Assembly: GCA_963855995.1 (NCBI GenBank)
Contig: OY979721.1
Span: forward strand, 372,001-436,000
Direction of reading: 5' to 3'
Origin: Muricea muricata
Taxonomy: Eukaryota; Cnidaria; Anthozoa; Malacalcyonacea; Plexauridae
Length of the DNA stretch: 64,000 nt
The translations under genes and the position numbers were made by a program. The notes beneath the pieces were generated by a model, which saw only the letters and a program-made list of their open reading frames with translations, did not search any database and was not told where the DNA came from. Position 1 is the first letter of the stretch. Every line of letters begins with the position of its first letter. Positions 61,341 through 64,000 of the stretch are shown one piece after another.

Positions 61341-64000
61341 CTCGTTTATGCTTGAGTAACAGAATGTAAATTATGGACTTCAACCAATTTCTATCTAATT
61401 TTAAGACAAAATATATGCAATTAGCTACTGTAGCAAGAATTGAACCAGTCTAATTGGCAACTCCGACCAAAGCCAGTAGTACCACTAGACCACTCGTTCA
61501 TGCTTGGGTGGAAAAATGTAAATTATGGACTTTAACCAATTTTTAGTTAATTTTAAGACAAAATAAATGCAATTACTGTAGCAAGACTTTAACCAGTTTA
61601 ATTGGAAACTCAGACCAAAGCCAGTACCACTAGACCACTCATTCAAGCTTGAGTAACAGAATGTAAATTATGGACTTTAACCAATTTCTAGTTAATTTCA
61701 AGACAAAATGTATGCAATTAGCTACTGTAGCAAGATTTGAACCAGTCTAATTGGTAACTCAGACCAAAGCCAGTACCACTACACCACTCGTTCATGCTTG
61801 GGTAGAGGAATGTAAATTATGGACTTTAACCAATTTCTACCTAATTTTAAGACAAAATATGTGCAATTACTGTAGCAAGAATTGAACCAGTCTAATTGCT
61901 AACTCAGACCAGAGCCAGTACCACTAGACCACTCGTTCATGCTTGAGTAACAGAATGTAAATTATGGACTTTAACCAATCTCTAGTTAATCTTAAGACAA
62001 AATATATGCAATTGACTGTAGCAAGATTTAATCCAGTCTAGTTGACAACTCAGACCAAAGCCAGTAGTACCACTAGACCACTGGTTCATGCTTGGGTAGA
62101 GGAATGTAAATTATGGACTTTAACCAATTTTTAGTTAATTTTAAGACAAAATATATGCAATTACTGAAGAAAGATTTCAATCAGTTTAAGACCAAAGACA
62201 GTACCACTAGACCACTCGTTCAAGCTTGGGTAACAGAATGTAAATTATGGACTATAACCAATTTCTAGTTAATTCTAAGACAAAATATATGCAATTAGCT
62301 ACTGTGGCAAGAATTGAACCGGTCCAATTGGTAACTCAGACCAAAGCCAGTACCACTAGACCACTCGTTCATGCTTGAGTAACAGAATGTTAATTATGGA
62401 CTTTATCCAATTTCTAGTTAATTTTAAGACAAAACATATGCAATTCACAGTAGCGAGATTTGAACCAGTCTAATAGGCAACTCTGACCAAAGCCAGTAGT
62501 ACCACTAGACCACTCGTTCATGCTTGGGTAGAAAAATGTAAATTATGGACTTTAACCAATTTTTAGTTAACTTTAAGACAAAATATATGCAATTACTGTA
62601 GCAAGATTTGAACCAGTTTAATTGGTAACTCAGACCAAAGCCAGTAGTACCACTAGACCACTGGTTCATGCTTGGGTAGAAGAATGTAAATTATGGACTT
62701 TAACCAATTTTTAGTTAATTTTAAAACAAAATATATGCAATTACTGTAGAAAGATTTCAACGAGTTTAAGACCATAGCCAGTAGTACCACTAGACCACTC
62801 GTTCATGCTTGGCTAATAGAATGTAAATTATGGACTTTAACCAATTTCTAGTTAATTCTAAGACAAAATATATGCAATTAGCTACTGTAGCAAGAGTTGA
62901 ACCAGTCCAATTGGTAACTCAGACCAAAGCCAGTACCACTAGACCACTCGTTCATGCTTGAGTAACAGAATGTAAATTATGGATTTTATCCAATTTCTAG
63001 TTAATTTTAAGACAAAACATATGCAATTGACTGTAGCGAGATTTGAACCAGTCTAATAGGCAACTCTGACCAAAGCCAGTAGTACCACTAGACCACTCGT
63101 TCATGCTTGGGTAGAAAAATGTAAATTATGGACTTTAACCAATTTTTAGTTAACTTTAAGACAAAATATATGCAATTACTGTAGCAAGATTTGAACCAGT
63201 TTAATTGGTAACTCAGACGAAAGCCAGTAGTACCACTAGACCACTGGTTCATGCTTGGGTAGAAGAATGTAAATTATGGACTTTAACCAATTTTTAGTTA
63301 ATTTTAAGACAAAATATATGCAAATACTGTAGAAAGATTTCAACCAGTTTAAGACCATAACCAGTAGTACCACTAGACCACTCGTTCATGCTTGGCTAAC
63401 AGAATGTAAATTATGGACTTTAACCAATTTCTAGTTAATTCTAAGACAAAGTATTTGCAATTAGCTACTGTAGCAAGAATTGAACCAGTCTAATTGCTAA
63501 CTCAGACCAAAGCCAGTACCACTAGACCACTCGTTCATGCTTGGGTAACAGAGTGTAAATTATGGACTTTAACCAATTTCTAGTTAATTTCAAGATAAAA
63601 TGTAACCAATTAGCTACTGTAGCAAGATTTGAACCAGTCTGATTGGCAACTCAGACCAAAGCCAGTAGTACCACTAGACCACTGGTTCATGCTTGGGTAG
63701 AAGAATGTAAATTATGGACTTTAACCAATTTTTAGTTAATTTTAAGACAAAATATATGCAATTACTGTAGAAAGATTTCAACCAGTTTAAGACCATAGCC
63801 AGTAGTACCACTAGACCACTCGTTCATGCTTGGCTAATAGAATGTAAATTATGGACTTTCACCAATTTCTAGTTAATTCTAAGACAAAATATATGCAATT
63901 AGCTACTGTAGCAAGAATTGAACCAGTCTAATATCTAACTCAGACCAAAGCCAGTACCACTAGACCACTCGTTCATGCTTGAGTAACAGAATGTAAATTA

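Larger units (their letters stand above)
22958..64000 (-). repeat. 41 kb tRNA-derived satellite array (~280 monomers of ~147 bp)
   Basis: The landmark gtaaattatggact recurs every 144-153 bp (for example 23099, 23251, 23395, 23548, 23697, 23841, 23993), all in one orientation, to the right edge of the window. On the - strand each monomer contains cgagTGGTCTAGTGGta, matching the Pol III A box TRGYNNARNNG. About 54 bp from the A-box start, many carry GGTTCAAATCT or GGTTCAATTC, matching the B box. Between them lies a tRNA-like anticodon arm. Most monomers then have TTTT (plus-strand gacaaaat) roughly 20-25 bp beyond the B box. The acceptor stem is lost, so these are not functional tRNA genes. The most likely origin is a tRNA pseudogene or tRNA-derived SINE fixed as a satellite. 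Shorter ~130-bp and strongly truncated monomers occur. Confidence 0.85.

Noticed and set aside
22958..64000. Array interpreted as functional tRNA gene cluster
   Set aside because: No acceptor stem pairing in the monomers examined, degenerate B boxes in many units and ~147-bp uniform spacing argue for a tRNA-derived satellite, not working tRNA genes.
22958..64000. CRISPR-like direct repeat array
   Set aside because: There are no unique spacers; the whole ~147-bp monomer repeats, and the DNA is eukaryotic.

Overview
The window is non-coding-rich, AT-rich eukaryotic DNA, most likely from an invertebrate animal. I favour a cnidarian, but weakly. Pointers are spliceosomal intron signals, YY1/ETS/CRE-like motifs, a Penelope-like retroelement with a GIY-YIG domain, a LINE 3' tail, several MITEs, many poly-G/poly-C tracts and very large tandem arrays. 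No bacterial gene organisation is visible.

Region 1 (1-13,447) is a head-to-tail array of a ~3.09 kb unit. It holds four full periods (3,088, 3,088, 3,105 and 3,069 bp) and a partial fifth. Each unit carries on the + strand an ETS/CRE-like promoter patch, a 12-bp minisatellite and a short ORF with a degenerate RING-H2-like core, followed by three YY1-like motifs. On the - strand it carries at least two exons with good splice sites and compatible phase, then two weaker exons and a polyadenylation signal. A 151-bp MITE sits in every unit. Diagnostic variants alternate A-B-A-B over the four full units, implying a ~6.2 kb dimeric higher-order repeat.

Region 2 (13,448-22,957) is a mosaic of decayed mobile DNA. 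It contains an inverted fragment of the 3.1 kb unit, a 5'-truncated LINE tail (- strand), a solo copy of the 151-bp MITE fused to a decayed Penelope-like GIY-YIG ORF, a ~320-bp inverted-repeat element, G-rich MITE-like sequence and AT microsatellites. It also holds a perfect 55-bp-arm palindrome with a 4-nt loop. Nothing here looks like an intact host gene.

Region 3 (22,958-64,000, running off the window) is a 41 kb satellite of roughly 280 monomers of ~144-153 bp, all in one orientation. Read on the - strand, the monomer is tRNA-derived: an A box, a tRNA-like D arm, a 5-bp anticodon stem with 7-nt loop and U33, a T arm with B box, and TTTT about 20-25 bp downstream. The acceptor stem is lost. 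Monomers are arranged in nested large duplications with offsets of 9,292, 4,971, ~6,430, ~2,279 and 1,227 bp, and copies are nearly identical. The array could therefore be a field of RNA polymerase III promoter-like units, whether or not it is transcribed.

The most unusual items are the tRNA-derived satellite with long nested repeats, and the candidate spliced gene amplified inside the 3.1 kb repeat.
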